DNA of 64,000 bases from Adiantum capillus-veneris (lineage: Eukaryota > Streptophyta > Polypodiopsida > Polypodiales > Pteridaceae): assembly GCA_014529385.2 (NCBI GenBank), contig CM043959.1, positions 93,816,529-93,880,528 on the forward strand. The letters run 5' to 3'. The notes under the pieces were generated by a model that worked only from the letters and a program-made list of their open reading frames with translations, made no database searches and had not been told where the DNA came from. A program made the position numbers and the translations under genes. Below are positions 10,188 through 22,009 of the stretch, one piece after another; within the stretch, counting starts at the first letter, position 1, and each line of letters begins with the position of its first letter.

Positions 10188-11775
10188 TGTAATGAAAATG
10201 GCCTATGAACTTTGAGAGTAGCAGAATTAGGAAATTAGATGAAGCACTTTTGTGAGATCACTTTGTGAGCATAGCGGGTGAACTTAATTGATGGTAGCAA
10301 CATAAACATTGTACTTTAGTTAACTTGGCATGAACAATACTTTTGCAAGAAAGAGAGAGAGAGTTTAGAGAACATGACAATAGTTGAGGACCCGATTCAT
10401 ACGGACCCGGTCCCCCATCCAATAGGCATTTGTATTATAGTTTCTCCCATCAAGAGAGACCTGGTACAATACAAACTTTGTGTTCCTTGTGACCTAGGTG
10501 ATGCAATGAATATGGAAAGCTTCATGCATCACAAACATAATATAAACTTTGTAGAAAGCATTAACTATCCCAAGCCTCAATCCCAAGGCCTCAAAAACCT
10601 TCAAAGGTGGAGAGAGCTAGCGGGGAATGAGGATAGGGAAGAGGAAGAAGAAACATTCCATAGGAGAAAGAAATAGTTTCTCACTTATCATCACTCTTCT
10701 TGCTAGCATAAATAATAGCATAGTAATGAAGATGGAGAAGATGGCAAGCTTAAGCATTGAAGCATGGATCTTGGTTGGATTTTCATTCCAGAGCCAAGAG
10801 TGTTGGTGTAGGCTCTCACTTCTCACAAGCTTGGAGAAGGAGGTGGAGTTACTCTACTTTCACCAAGTGAGAATGAATCCACAAAATGTGTGTGTGTGTG
10901 TGTGTGTGTGTGTGGTGTATATCCCCCCAATACCCCCCTTGCTTGCTTGGGCTGAGTTGTAGCTTTTACACACGTTTCAAGCTCATTGGACCCCTCTCCC
11001 CCCTAGCCAATCATGTACAGCATGCATTCAAGTACATGGATAGTCTTTGCACAAGTGTCCAGTCTTTGCACAAGTGTCCTCCTTACCCCTTAGAGAGAGA
11101 GCTTGAAAATATCTAGATATTTGTTGGATGGAAAAAGAAGCTCGTTGGACCCCTCTTTAGCCCAACCAATAGCATTTCAGCACGCCATATGGTTAATCAT
11201 AGGGAGAGTTTGACATGTGTCCCATGTGCCCTTTGCGAAAAGGGGTGCCCTTTGGGTGAGTGGAAGGTTAAGGCAAAGATTCCCCTAACTATGGGACTTT
11301 CATGCATATGAAGCTTCTCAAGCACCTTCCTCTTTATGTTTGTAGGGTCTCTTTTTGACTCAAGCACCTTAGCTCCCATGCATGGGAAGCTTCTCAAGCA
11401 CCTTCCTCATTAAGTTTGTAGGGTCTCTTTTTTACTCAAGCACCTTACCCCCTATGCATTGGAAGCTTCTCAAGCACCTTCCTCATTAATTATGACAAGT
11501 ACCTCAAGTACCTTAGTCATCAAGCATGACAAGCACCTGAAGCTTAGGTCGGGTTCCCACCTCAAGCTGAGCCCTAGCTTGCCTAAGGTCAAAGGAATCT
11601 TAACACTAACCATTGGAGGTCTTTAATGAAGCTAACCCTAAGGTCTTTTAAGCTCCATTAGATGCACTTTTCTCTTTGATAGACTACCTCCTTTTGGACC
11701 CCTATTGAGATGTAACCATCTCTCCTCTTGGTCCTTTTTTGAGGTAAGTCTAGAAGCACTTATTGCACATTGAGC
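10188..11775 (-). mobile_element. Family A LTR, truncated at its outer end
   Basis: It starts TGTAATGAAAATGG at the PBS side and runs 1588 bp until CTTATTGCACATTG, then switches without a terminus into the RNase H region of the next module. About 190-200 bp of the outer LTR is missing. It holds a 28-bp TG run (10887-10914) and three copies of the 75-bp repeat (from about 11311, 11387 and 11461). Confidence 0.85.
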
Positions 11776-12110
11776 AAGATGAAATTTAAATTGCAAAAGA
11801 AAATTTGCCCACCTCATTTGTTTGTCGGAGAGCTTGGTTTGCATCATGAAGTTCTTGAGGCTTTGTGATCCATTCGTAGGATGAATGGAGTCCCCAAGAG
11901 ATAGTGTTTCCACGTGTTTAGGGCATATAGAATAGCTAGTAGCTCTTTTTCGTATTTGCCTAATACTCACTTATCAAAGTCGAGTCTTTGACTCTCATAT
12001 GCTATGGCATGCCCTTCTGGAAGCAAAATAGCTCGAAGGCAATCACCACAAGCATCACATTGGACCTCAAATGTCGTTGAGAGATCTAATAGTGTGAGCA
12101 CACATTGGGA
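11776..12110 (-). pseudogene. RNase H fragment, second module
   Basis: This is homologous to 6825-7175. The minus strand carries TQTKLSDKQMRWANF and LLQFKFHLA. The end that would lead into integrase is replaced by LTR sequence at 11775. Confidence 0.75.
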
Positions 12111-12780
12111 GATAAGCTTCTCAAAAGCTTCTTGCTATTTTGTAGTCCATAAATACTTAACATCCTTTTTTGTTAGGTCATGTAATGGGCACACATACCT
12201 ACAAAGCTTTGTACCTCCTGTAGTAGATCCCTTGGATTAGGCCATCGTTTTATTAACTCTAACTTTGTTGCATCCATATGGGTGCCATCTTTAGAGATAA
12301 TGTGACCTAAGTATTGAATCTCTTGGAGGAAAAATTCACTTTTCTTTTGATTAATGAAAAGCTTATTCTCTCTCACAACTTGAAAGATTACCCGGAGGTG
12401 TCACTTGTAGTTCTCAAGAGAATTTGAATGGCCTAAAGACTTTTGCCCATCAAGTTTGAATGCGTCTGGAGCATGTGTCAGGCCAAAACTTGTAACTTAT
12501 CAAATAGATCTTCTACCCGCATTATGAGAAATCTATTGTTGATAGTGATCTTGTTTAGTGCTCTATAGTCGACACACATGTGATATGTATTGTATTTCTT
12601 TTGCACTAAAATCAATGGTGAACAAAATGGAGAGGAGCTAGACCTCACCATCCCCTTTTCTACCAATTCATGCACTTGCCTCATGATCTCCTCTTGTTGA
12701 ACTTGTGAAACTCGATAAGGAGGCTTGTTAGGCAATGAGCTTCTTGATAGGAGATCAATTGCATGGTCATCATCCCTCAT
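12111..12780 (-). pseudogene. Reverse transcriptase with the same internal deletions, second module
   Basis: It begins MRDDDHAIDLLSRSSLPNKP and includes CVDYRALNKITINN, then jumps across the same gap to FGLTHAPDAFK and on to ENKLFINQKK and EIQYLGHIISK. The breakpoints match those of the copies at 6233-6775 and 7176-7922. One thumb segment is also shortened (QEVQSFVGMCAHY). Confidence 0.85.
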
Positions 12781-13240
12781 TTTAGAGGTAGTTCACTAGG
12801 GATGTCATCAATGAAAACATCTTGGGATCCATTTAGGAAATTAGACAACTCTAAATCCTCTTGATTCCCTTTATTGCAAGGATATGGTGTTTCCCGACTC
12901 ATAAGCATCTATGTACATGCTCTCTTCCCTATAGGTGAAGTAGATTCTCCTTTCACGGAACTTCATGTTGGAAGCCATGCGGTTAAACAATGGTGCCCCA
13001 ACGATAACATTTTCATGTTTGAGAGGGGAGATGAAGGAAACCTTTTTGTCCACATAGCTTTGGACATGAAGCCTTAATTTTTCAATCAAGGAAGTAACCG
13101 AGACGCTTGTCCCTTGATAGCTCCATTACATCTCCCATCTCGTGGGCTTGTATGCCTAGCTTAGTGGTCAACTCCATGGATATGAAGTGGTGAGCTGAAC
13201 CAGGGTCAAACAAAATAAAGGCATCATGCTCTTGCATCTT
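12781..13240 (-). pseudogene. Retropepsin, second module
   Basis: The active-site loop reads FDPGSAHHFIS, with two substitutions relative to the other copies. The second half (LRLHVQSYVDKKVSF, ENVIVGAPLFNRM) is in a different frame. The order gag-protease-RT is kept. Confidence 0.7.
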
Positions 13241-14658
13241 TCCCCAAGCATAGGAAAGGAGAAATCCTTGGCAATGTGCATCCTCTTTTCGAGCTTTAAA
13301 CATAGAGGTTCTAGGACTCTTTTTGCGGGGAATTCTTTTGGGGCAAGAACGATAACCATGGCCTTGCCCTCCACACTTAAAACATTTGTGGTCCTTACGA
13401 AAAGCTTCTAGCTCTTTAGGAGAGAGTTTATATTTACCTTTGTAAACTCCCTTCTCCTTGGACCGATTGTTGTTGTTGTTGTTGGAATAGCCTTGGTAAG
13501 AATTTTGGACATTGGTTTTTCCCTTAGCATCACTTTTCTCTTTATTTTCCATGGGCTTGACATTCCGTCTAGCCCCTTGTTCAAAATTGATGCGCGAAGC
13601 AACCATGGTGTCGTGGATTACTTTGGTGATAGAACCAAGCCGTTGAGAGTTGACATACTAGGCCATCTCTTTGGGTCATCCCGCACATAATTGTTGCTTT
13701 TGCTCGGCAAAGTCTATCTTTTGAAAGATATTGGCCTTGAGATGTAAATCCCAAAACTTGTCCACATATTTGTGGATAGACTCATGAGAGAGAAGCTTTA
13801 AACTTCACCATTTGGTAAGCACTTTGTCCTTTGCATCACTTGCAAGGAATTGCTTTGTGATGGAAACTCGTAGAGTTTTCCATGTCTTTGGGGCGTCGTC
13901 GTTGCCACGAAGGCTAACCCACCATTGACGAGCCGATTTTTGGAAGTGCATAGCTACATGGTGTAGCTTGGAGGACTCCGTGAAGCCCTCGTCTACAAAG
14001 GCCGCATCAAATTGTTGGATGAGGCCAAAACTTTGTCGGTAGCACCAAAGGTTCCATCATAGGTGAGAAAAGAGATACTCTTTCCTCCTCTTTGAACTTC
14101 TTGAGCTTTTGTGACGTTTGCCATGCGGGATAAGATTTGCGATGTCCTCCCCTCTTGCATTCTCTAGGAGAATAACTGTTGCTTTCATCGGAAGAGGAGA
14201 AAGGTGAAGAAGGAGAAGAGGGTGACCTCTTTCTTGCCCTTTCCTTCCTTTGTTTCCTCTCTTCCTTTTTGAAGTGACGAGGAGAAGGACTGTGGGTTAA
14301 CCGTTTCCTCTTGGGGGCAGTTGTTTAGTCCACTTTCTTCGTGGAGCCACATCTTCGGAGGAATTTAGGGATTCATTGCTTTCTTGATCTTTGGATTCCT
14401 CCTCTTGTAAGGGAGAGAGTTTTCTTTGGGGGGTCTCATCAAGAGGCCCCCTAAGCTCTCTCTCCTCTTAGAGAGGAAAGGAAATCCCATAAGCACGAAG
14501 TTGTTGAGTAACTTCGGCTTGCAAAGCGGGGTTGCCCATAGCTTATTGCAACCTAGTGATAAGATATTAACAAACATGGGGGTATCATCATTAGCACCTT
14601 CATGTGCAAAATCAAAGTTATCAATGTTCATTCTACTCTCTTGGTTATCGTCATCCAT
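13241..14658 (-). pseudogene. gag, second module
   Basis: The start is ATG at 14658 (MDDDNQESRMNIDNFDF). The zinc knuckle CFKCGGQGHGYRSC keeps the C-x2-C-x4-H-x4-C spacing. A run of asparagines (YSNNNNNNRS) precedes it. The capsid-like part near 13860-14050 and the serine-rich part near 14150-14230 are present but broken by frame changes. Confidence 0.8.
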
Positions 14659-15071
14659 GTTAATTAAACTTTTGTGTTTACTTAATGTATGCTTTGGCAA
14701 TTCAAAACCTTAGTTGCTACTCCTCTTAGCCTTTGAAAATAGGCACTTAAGTATCTACACCCACGGCTCGAATTGGTTAATTATAGAGAGTAGTGGAGTG
14801 AGTCTAACGTAGCGAGTTGCCTAGGGATAGCTCCTTTCGGACTTCTTATGGCTCAATAATGGTAAAATCGTAGGCAAGTATAAAAAGACTCCATTATTAA
14901 AATCAAAGCTCCTGAGGTGTGCACCATATCCCACATAGTGGGCTCAACAAAACCGATAATAGATCCCAGTCCCACTTACCTTAATATAATTAACAAAATC
15001 AACCATTAATAGGCTACTTAAGGACCTTTCTTCTTAATCAAGAAAAGAGAAACCAAACGCTTTGATACCAG
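14659..15071 (-). other. Family A 5' leader, third copy
   Basis: This leader is homologous to 2476-2889 and 9778-10187 and holds the same two hairpins, including CCCACATAGTGGG near 14930-14942. Confidence 0.6.
15053..15070 (-). promoter_or_regulatory. Primer binding site
   Basis: The minus strand reads TGGTATCAAAGCGTTTGG, one base different from the other two family A sites, one base from the LTR end at 15072. Confidence 0.8.
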
Positions 15072-15756
15072 TGTAATGGAAATGGCCTATGAACTTTGAG
15101 AGTAGCGGAATTAGGAAATTAGGTGAAGCACTTTTGTGACATTACTTTGTGAGCATAGCGGGTGAACTTAATTGATGGTAGAAACATAAACATGGTACTT
15201 AGTTAACTTGGCATGAACAACACTTTTGCAAGAGAGAGAGTTTAGAGAACATGATAACAGTTGAGGACCAGATTCACGGTCCCCCCTCCAATAGGCATTT
15301 GTATTATAGTTTCTCAAATCAAGAGAGACTTGATACAATACAACCTTTGTGTTCCTTGTGACCTAGGTGATGCAATGCAGATGGAAAGCTTCATGCATCA
15401 CAAACATAACATAAACTTTGTAGAAAGCATTAACTATCCCAAGCCTCAGTCCCAAGGCCTCAAACACCTTTGAAGGTGGACAGAGCTAGCGGGGAATAAG
15501 GATAGGGAAGAGAAAGAATAAACATTCCGGAGGAGAAAGAAATAGTTCCTCACTTATCATCACTTTTCCTGCTAGCATACATAATAGCATAGTAATGCAG
15601 ATGGAGAAGATGGAAAGCTTAAGCATTGAAGCATGCCTCTTGGTTGGATTTGCATTCCATAGCCAAGAGTGTTGGTGTAGGATCTCACTTCTCACAAGCT
15701 TGGAAAAGGAGGTGGAGTTCCTCTACTTTCACCAAGTGAGAATGAATCCACAAAAT

Positions 15757-15758
<2 letters not shown>

Positions 15759-15809
<51 letters not shown>
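15759..15809. repeat. (GT)n microsatellite in LTR
   Basis: This is a 51-bp uninterrupted GT run. At the same place the copies at 301-313, 3560 and 10887 have about 12, 8 and 28 bp. Confidence 0.95.
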
Positions 15810-15810
<1 letters not shown>

Positions 15811-15826
15811 TGTATATCCCCCCAGC

Positions 15827-16311
15827 TGCTACAAACAGGAGCGTGGCACCCCTGCGAAATACTCGAATAGCATACTGCAAACCATAAAACAAACTAATTG
15901 ATATACCTGGCAACCACATAGACGCATAATCGCGAGATACACGAACAGAAGGAGACAGAGTGCGAGAGAGAATCAATAGGTCACGTGCAGATGCACCTCC
16001 TAGAATGGAGTGCTACGCCGGCACGCGAGAGAGAAGAGAGGAGAGGTGAGAAGAAGAACGCAAACACTGGGTGCAATATCCCCCCGTGCAAGAGTGAGCA
16101 TTTCCCTCTTGCACGTATTTATTTATAGATTTCTTGAATGCCCAAAATGAGTACAAACTGGCCGACCGGACATAATTGGCCAAAGCTCATAAAGAGCACT
16201 TGAATAATCAAATATACATAAAATGTAACATCCTTCTGCATAATCCATTATCTGTTGATGCTTTTGCCACCTGTCAACTGCAATAGATAATAAAATATCA
16301 ATTCTATAACA
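15827..16311 (-). repeat. LTR of nested element (3' LTR on minus)
   Basis: It has TG...CA ends. On the minus strand it contains CTATAAATAAATACG (complement near 16115-16129), a good TATA box, followed by a perfect 9-bp inverted repeat GTGCAAGAG/CTCTTGCAC (16086-16114) that would fold in the early transcript. The same features occur in the right LTR. Confidence 0.75.
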
Positions 16312-18668
16312 TACCTCTCTGTTGGAAAGCAACTGTCCTCAGTTGCGAAGATAAAAATCTGCAAACAATACTTGTCAAAAACAATGACTAAAAATCTGTA
16401 TCAAATAGTAACAAAATTCATAAAATTAGACAATATTGCTTATGCCTACCGTCATCCACATACTACCTATTCTAGTGTCCCATACCACTAGAATAAGGAG
16501 TATATGTCATACCCTGATGAATCAGGATATCATTGATCACACTCATCATCAATCTCATAATGTCAAGTCTTACCACATAAACACTGCCATAATAATCACC
16601 AGATACCAAATCCCAATCCAATTCCAATTCCACAATATAAGTCCAAATCCAAATCACTTTCATTATGTACCCAGGTAACAAAATCATACCAGTTGCAGTG
16701 GTGGCCAGCCATTGCAGCATGATTTCATGATCGGTGTTTCCTCAACCGGCGAATCTACACCAATAAGACGTGTTGCCTAGATCGGCGAATCTGCACTAAT
16801 GCTGCCTATATCGGCGGATCTGCATTTACCATTGTGAATTTGTAATTTGTCAGTGTGCTGCCTAAATCGACGGATCTGCACAGATAACTGGTGTTGCCTA
16901 AATCAGTGAATCTACACCAAGATGAGCATTTACACACTGCCTAAATCGGCGGATCTGTGTGCATGTGACCAATGGACTAGACAAGACATAAAAGAGAAAA
17001 ATATTTACTATGTGTGTGACACCACTTTGGAGTATAAAAAATCACTACAACTGTTTGTTTACGAACGCAAAGTATCGTAGCTTGTGGGAGTATCTACATA
17101 GCTTAATGTCAAATGTTCTCAGTAAAACTCCATTTAGTGCGTATTGGAAGCCACCATATTAGAAATGACTAGGTTTATAGTTCGAAAGATAAGAAAGCGA
17201 GGAGGTATTGGATGTACGTACCTGGATGGTATACTACATTTGAAAATATATATACTAGTGTGTGCGTGTGGGGGAGAGGCACAAGTAAGAGAAAGCTACA
17301 TTTGTGAAACTTAACCAAAGTATAGTTAACAAATTCAAAATGTGTTAATAATTTGCCATGAAATAAAAGAAGGTGCCATCTTGGTTAAGGTATGATAATT
17401 AAACCGTGACTTGACATCTAGAGTGGTACAACTGTATAACACAAAACTATTATACATGGGAGAGTTTCTATATGAAAATTAGAAAGGTAAAGGATTGTGG
17501 AAACTTGCAAACATATCTTTTGAAGGTAGGGATGAGTTTCAAATCACAAGAATGAAAATATGAATCTTGTTAATACAAAAAGCACATGATAATGAGAGTT
17601 ATTAAAGTTAGTCATCACACAAATTAGCCAGCCCATATTTTGATTCTTTTTTTCTCAATAGTACGAAATAGGTATAAAAAAAAACACCAAAATACAACAG
17701 AATCTTTGCACTCGACTATTGAGTTAAAAGAGAAATGTAAAAAAATTCAATCACACGATGCTATTATTCATCGTGTAATACGGATATCTAGACTAAATAA
17801 TTACGAAAAGGAAAATTATTTTTGAGCACAAAAAGAAAGTATTCTCTACGTACAGAAACTTCAATTTCCCAAGCCAAGTAGGAAGAAATTGCTCACAAAG
17901 CCATCCTCGATTGTGCCTTTTGTGATGATCTTCTCTTGAATGGGAGAGTGGCCATCAGTTGGAAGATGCGTGTGTAGTGATTGATCACAAATTAGTATGG
18001 GAGAGTGAGTATGAGAGCTAAGTTTGCCATGGGGCTCACGCTTTGGGTTGTAAAGCAACTATCAAAAATAGAAAGTGGTACCGCAAGGGATGCCTACATT
18101 AGGGGCCAATGGTTTTGAGTAGGGTACTCCATCTCATTGCATCAAATCTTCATTGTTCGTTTATCTCGCAATTCGAGTATTCTAAAGTGTTCTAGATCAT
18201 CTCTAGGCGTATAAAAGCTTGTTCTAGTTGTTACTTCCACTGGCACGTGCCCTCCAGTTGCAAGTGGCAATGAAAAAAAAACTACGCACCAAGCCTAATT
18301 TTGCAAAATGTCGAAGCGTCAAAGGCTTCGGCACATTCAAGCTTGCCAAGATGAGTATGTCAATAGTAAGGGTGGCTATTTGTTTGGTGGACCAAACCCT
18401 TAGGCAAGTGCACCCACACCTCAAAAATTATTCATGTCAACCTGAGCGTATCTAGGACTAGCATGTGAGGATTACAAGTTCCAAACAAGTCTGCATTTTT
18501 AAACAAGTTCCCTGATCGAACTGCTTCATATGGTATCCAGGAATGTCGAATGGACATACCATCGATCAAAGTTGTTTCCAGTAGAAAATACACAAGTAAT
18601 TTGCCCAAAAGGCAGACGATGTAGACTTGAGACAATTTTGTTGCTCAAATTGTGCTCGTTGCAGCTGG
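16312..18668. other. Interior of nested element, no recognisable gene
   Basis: This is AT-rich sequence apart from the repeat block at 16742-16962. The longest open frames are under 85 codons and match no gag or pol motif I know. Its proteins, if any, would come from a partner element. Confidence 0.55.
16742..16962. repeat. Short repeats around TGCCTAAATCGGCGGATCTGCAC
   Basis: There are six spaced, imperfect copies (near 16745, 16772, 16802, 16859, 16892 and 16938) of a 20-23-bp unit in the nested element interior, close to the inner side of its left LTR. Spacing varies from about 27 to 57 bp. They could be protein-binding sites or a decayed minisatellite. Confidence 0.7.
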
Positions 18669-19049
18669 CATAATCGCGAGATACACGAACAGAAGGAGAC
18701 AGAGTGCGAGAGAGAAGCAATAGGGCGCGCGCACCTCCTAGAATGGAGTGCTACGCCGGCACGCGAGAGAGAAGAGAGGAGAGGTGAGAAGAAGAACGCA
18801 GACACTGGGTGCAATCTCCCCCCGTGCAAGAGTGAGCATTTCCCTCTTGCACGTATTTATTTATAGATTTCTTGAATGCCCAAAATGAGTACAAACTGGC
18901 CGGCCGGACATAATTGGCCAAAGCTCATAAAGAGCACTTGAATAATCAAATATACATAAAATGTAACATCCTCCTGCATAATCCATTATTTGCTGATGCT
19001 TTTGCCACATGTCAGCTGCAATAGATAATAAAATATCAATTCTATAACA
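18669..19049 (-). repeat. LTR of nested element (5' LTR on minus), partial match
   Basis: It is nearly identical to 15923-16311, from GCATAATCGCGAGATAC to TCTATAACA. Upstream of 18669 the sequence no longer matches the left LTR, so the inner end was replaced or lost. Confidence 0.75.
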
Positions 19050-19413
19050 CCAGCACCTCTTTGCTTGCTTGGGGTGAGTTGTAGCTTTTACACATGTTTC
19101 AAGCTCATTGGACCCTTCTCCCCCCTAGCCAATCACATGCATCATGCATTCAAGCACATGGGTAGCCTTTGTACAAGTATCCTCCTTACCCCTTACATAG
19201 AGGGAGTTTGAAAATATCTTGATATTTATTGGATGGAACTAGAACCTCATTGGACCCCTCTTTAGCCCAACCAATAGCATTCAAGCACACCATGTGGTTA
19301 AGCTTAGGGAGAGTCTGGCATGTGTCCCTTGTGCCCTTTGATAAAAGGGCTGCCCTTTGGGTGAGTGGAAGGTTAAGTCAAAGATTCCCCTAACTTTGGG
19401 ACTTTCATGCATA

Positions 19414-19700
19414 GGAAGCTTCTCAAGCACCTTCCTCATTAAGTTTGTAGGGTCTCTTTTTGACTCAAGCACCTTACCCCCCAAACATGGGAAGCTTCTC
19501 AAGCACCTTCCTCGTTAAGTTTGTAGGGTCTCTTTTTGACTCAAGCACCTTACCCCCAAGCATGGGAAGCTTCTCAAGCACCTTCCTCATTAAGTTTGTA
19601 GGGTCTCTTTTTGACTCAAGCACCTTACCCCCCAAGCATGGGAAGCTTCTCAAGCACCTTCCTCATTAATTTTATAGGGTCTCTTTTTCACTCAAGCACC
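19414..19700. repeat. 75-76-bp minisatellite in LTR
   Basis: There are four tandem units beginning at about 19414, 19490, 19565 and 19641, each with GGAAGCTTCTCAAGCACC, CATTAAGTTTGTAGGGTC and GACTCAAGCACC. The unit number differs between LTR copies (1, 3, 4 and 4). Confidence 0.9.
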
Positions 19701-20273
19701 TTCCTCATTAAGTATGACAAGCACCTCAAGTACCTTAGTCATCAAGCATGACAAGCACCTCAAGCACCTTAGTTATCAAGCACTCACCTTAGTCATCAAG
19801 CACGACAAGCACCACAAGCACCTTAGTCATCAAGCACAACAACCACCTCAAGCTTAGGTCGGGTTCCCACCTCAAGCCTAGCCCTAGATTGCCTAAGGTC
19901 AATGGACATTTAACACTAACCATTAGAGGTCTTTAATGAAGCTAACCCTAAGGTCTTTTAAGCTCCATTAGATGCACATTGCTCTTTGATAGACTACCTC
20001 CTTTTGGACCCCTATTGAGATGTAACCATCTCTCCTCTTGGTCCCCTGCTGAGGTAAGTCTAGAAGCACTTTTTGCACATTGCTCTTTGATAGACCATCT
20101 CCTTTTGGACCCCTATTGAGATGCAACCATCTCTTCTTTTGATCCCGTGTTGAGATAGGTCTAGAAGCACATGTCTCTATTCTAACTCTTGTTCCCGTTT
20201 ATTCTCCCACATGAAATGATCAATTTAATATGAGAAAATCATTTGGTAAAGTTAGATATTATATTTTATGACA

Positions 20274-22009
20274 GGTCCTAAACGATGTTTTCCTTCATCT
20301 TACTTGGGTCGTTTTAAAAAAACGAGTTTTGTAATTTTTTTATAAAATAGAACTTTTTAGCTATCCTCATGCAAGAAAGTTGAGCCACACATCCACTTTC
20401 ATTTTTTATCATTAACCACATGGCCTTCCCTTTCCAATTGCTGTGCATGTCCTAAGGGGCTTTCCACATGATGAACTTTCTTTAAAGCATTGAACCTCTA
20501 CATTGGTCCACTTAGCCGCATAAGTCATACACATCATGAATTCTTTTGTTCGCACTAGGTCTTTACATATGCTTTGATATTTGGGCACACATTTGTAAGC
20601 ACTATTGACACTTGACCTTTTTTTGCTACACCAATGTCAATCATGGTCGTTCTTTCTCCAAGGCGCAAAATAAGTGGGTCATTCATGGCTCAAATTAGAA
20701 TCACGATGAGTTTCATTTGTGACCCTAATTCACTTTTTTGCCAACCTCTGTACACACAATAGTGTCTGCATAAGAGCTTGAGAAGAGCTCTTACATGCAA
20801 CCATTGTGCAAGATATTGAATCCCTGTGTGCTCTATTTCCATCCCCAACCAGTTCTCTATTTCCATAAAAGGTACACCTCCCAATGTAGACACAAGCCAT
20901 GGGGAAGACAAAAGCATCCAAGGCTATGAGGCGAACTCTAGAAGCATAGCGGCTTACAACACAAGAGTAGGCTTTGACAATCTCATACCAAGCTATAGGT
21001 AAAAATGTGTTCAAAGATGAAGAGAAGGAGTTTCTCAACAATTGGGATATGACAACTTTGATGAAAGTAGCAAGGATTCCTATAGGTATAATGGTTATTA
21101 ATCAAGTACTTTAGATCCAAAAATAGCTACAGTCACCATCAATTAACACTAGATTTAGCTCACCGCTTCATTGATTGCACACATGTGCAAATTACCATAT
21201 CATCAAAAACCTAAGTGTGCACAATGGATGAAATTAGTGTGTTTTTGAAAGAGATATTGGAACTAAAGGCAAAGATAAGGTATGGAGGGCAAGCCATTTC
21301 TGTATCAACCCTGGAACATAAGGCAACATATAAGTTTGTAGCAAAAGCCCTCACTCCAAATGAAAATTACAAAAAGGTATTCAGTGTACTACTTGCCAAA
21401 GCTCTGAAAAAAATTCATAGCAATTTGAACACTATTCTATACAATAGTATGGTGACTAAGATTGGTAAAGTGAAAATCCAACATTTGTTCAAAGTGTCAT
21501 ATGTATGGCAATTTGCCTACTAAACCACTTGTGTTGCCAATCACCCCATTACTACACTGATATCAAAGATGGTGGCAACAAGAGGCCAAACTGAACCCGA
21601 AACCCTAAAGTTAACACGACCCGAAAGCAAGTCAATGCATTCTACTTTAGTATCATAGAAGGGTGATCTAGGAATTGACCAAGAACGCTCATCTAAGCCA
21701 CCAGCAAAGAAACATAAACTTACAAAGGAGTTCTAAGATAGCTCGCAAGGAAAATTAAAGCCATAAAAAAAAATCTGAAGGCAAGAAGTTTGAAGGGACA
21801 ATTGAATTGGGAAGAGGATCATCAACCCACACTGCCATAGTACTCTTGCTAGGTACTACTCCAAAAACAATAATTGAATTATATTGGGACCCAACCAAGC
21901 AACTCAAATCAAAGCAACACAAAGACCTGATCCAACAAGATAACCAACACTAGTACTGCATAGGCCATCACAAACACTACAACCATGATTAGACGACTAC
22001 TTGATAAAG
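20274..22009. other. Unique sequence, no supported gene
   Basis: This is the flank of the retroelement array. A 102-codon open frame at 21215-21523 (plus) starts MDEISVFLKEILELKAKI three codons in; it has plausible helix-forming composition but no family I recognise. A stretch near 21570 (VATRGQTEPETLKLTRPES) may be the beginning of an old gag, since RNase H-integrase remains follow at 22010. Confidence 0.4.

Larger units (their letters stand above)
15827..19049 (-). mobile_element. Nested non-autonomous LTR element (3.2 kb)
   Basis: It begins TGCTACAAAC and ends TCTATAACA, and is flanked by the 5-bp direct repeat CCAGC (15822-15826 and 19050-19054). Removing it restores the family A LTR. 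A 485-bp left LTR (15827-16311) and a right copy sharing about 380 bp (18669-19049) bracket an interior without recognisable gag or pol. The purine tract CAGAGAGGTA (minus) abuts the left LTR, giving minus orientation. No clear primer site is seen at the right LTR because its inner 96 bp do not match the left one. Confidence 0.8.
15072..20273 (-). mobile_element. Family A LTR, nearly full length, split by a nested insertion
   Basis: The two parts are 15072-15826 and 19050-20273, together about 1.97 kb, running from TGTAATGGAAATGG to ATATTTTATGACA. It is the most complete LTR of the family here. It contains a 51-bp GT run (15759-15809), four 75-76-bp repeats (19414-19700) and a block of 34-bp repeats (19710-19850). 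Non-family sequence (GGTCCTAAACG) starts at 20274, so this is the right edge of the array; a matching duplication would lie outside the window. Confidence 0.85.

Noticed and set aside
15827-19049. Copia or gypsy assignment for the nested element
   Set aside because: No pol motif was found in the interior, so the superfamily cannot be named.
19460-19669. Repeated 69-codon frame with SSTF units
   Set aside because: It is the 75-bp LTR minisatellite read in one frame. The same frames appear in other LTR copies with different lengths, without other coding evidence.
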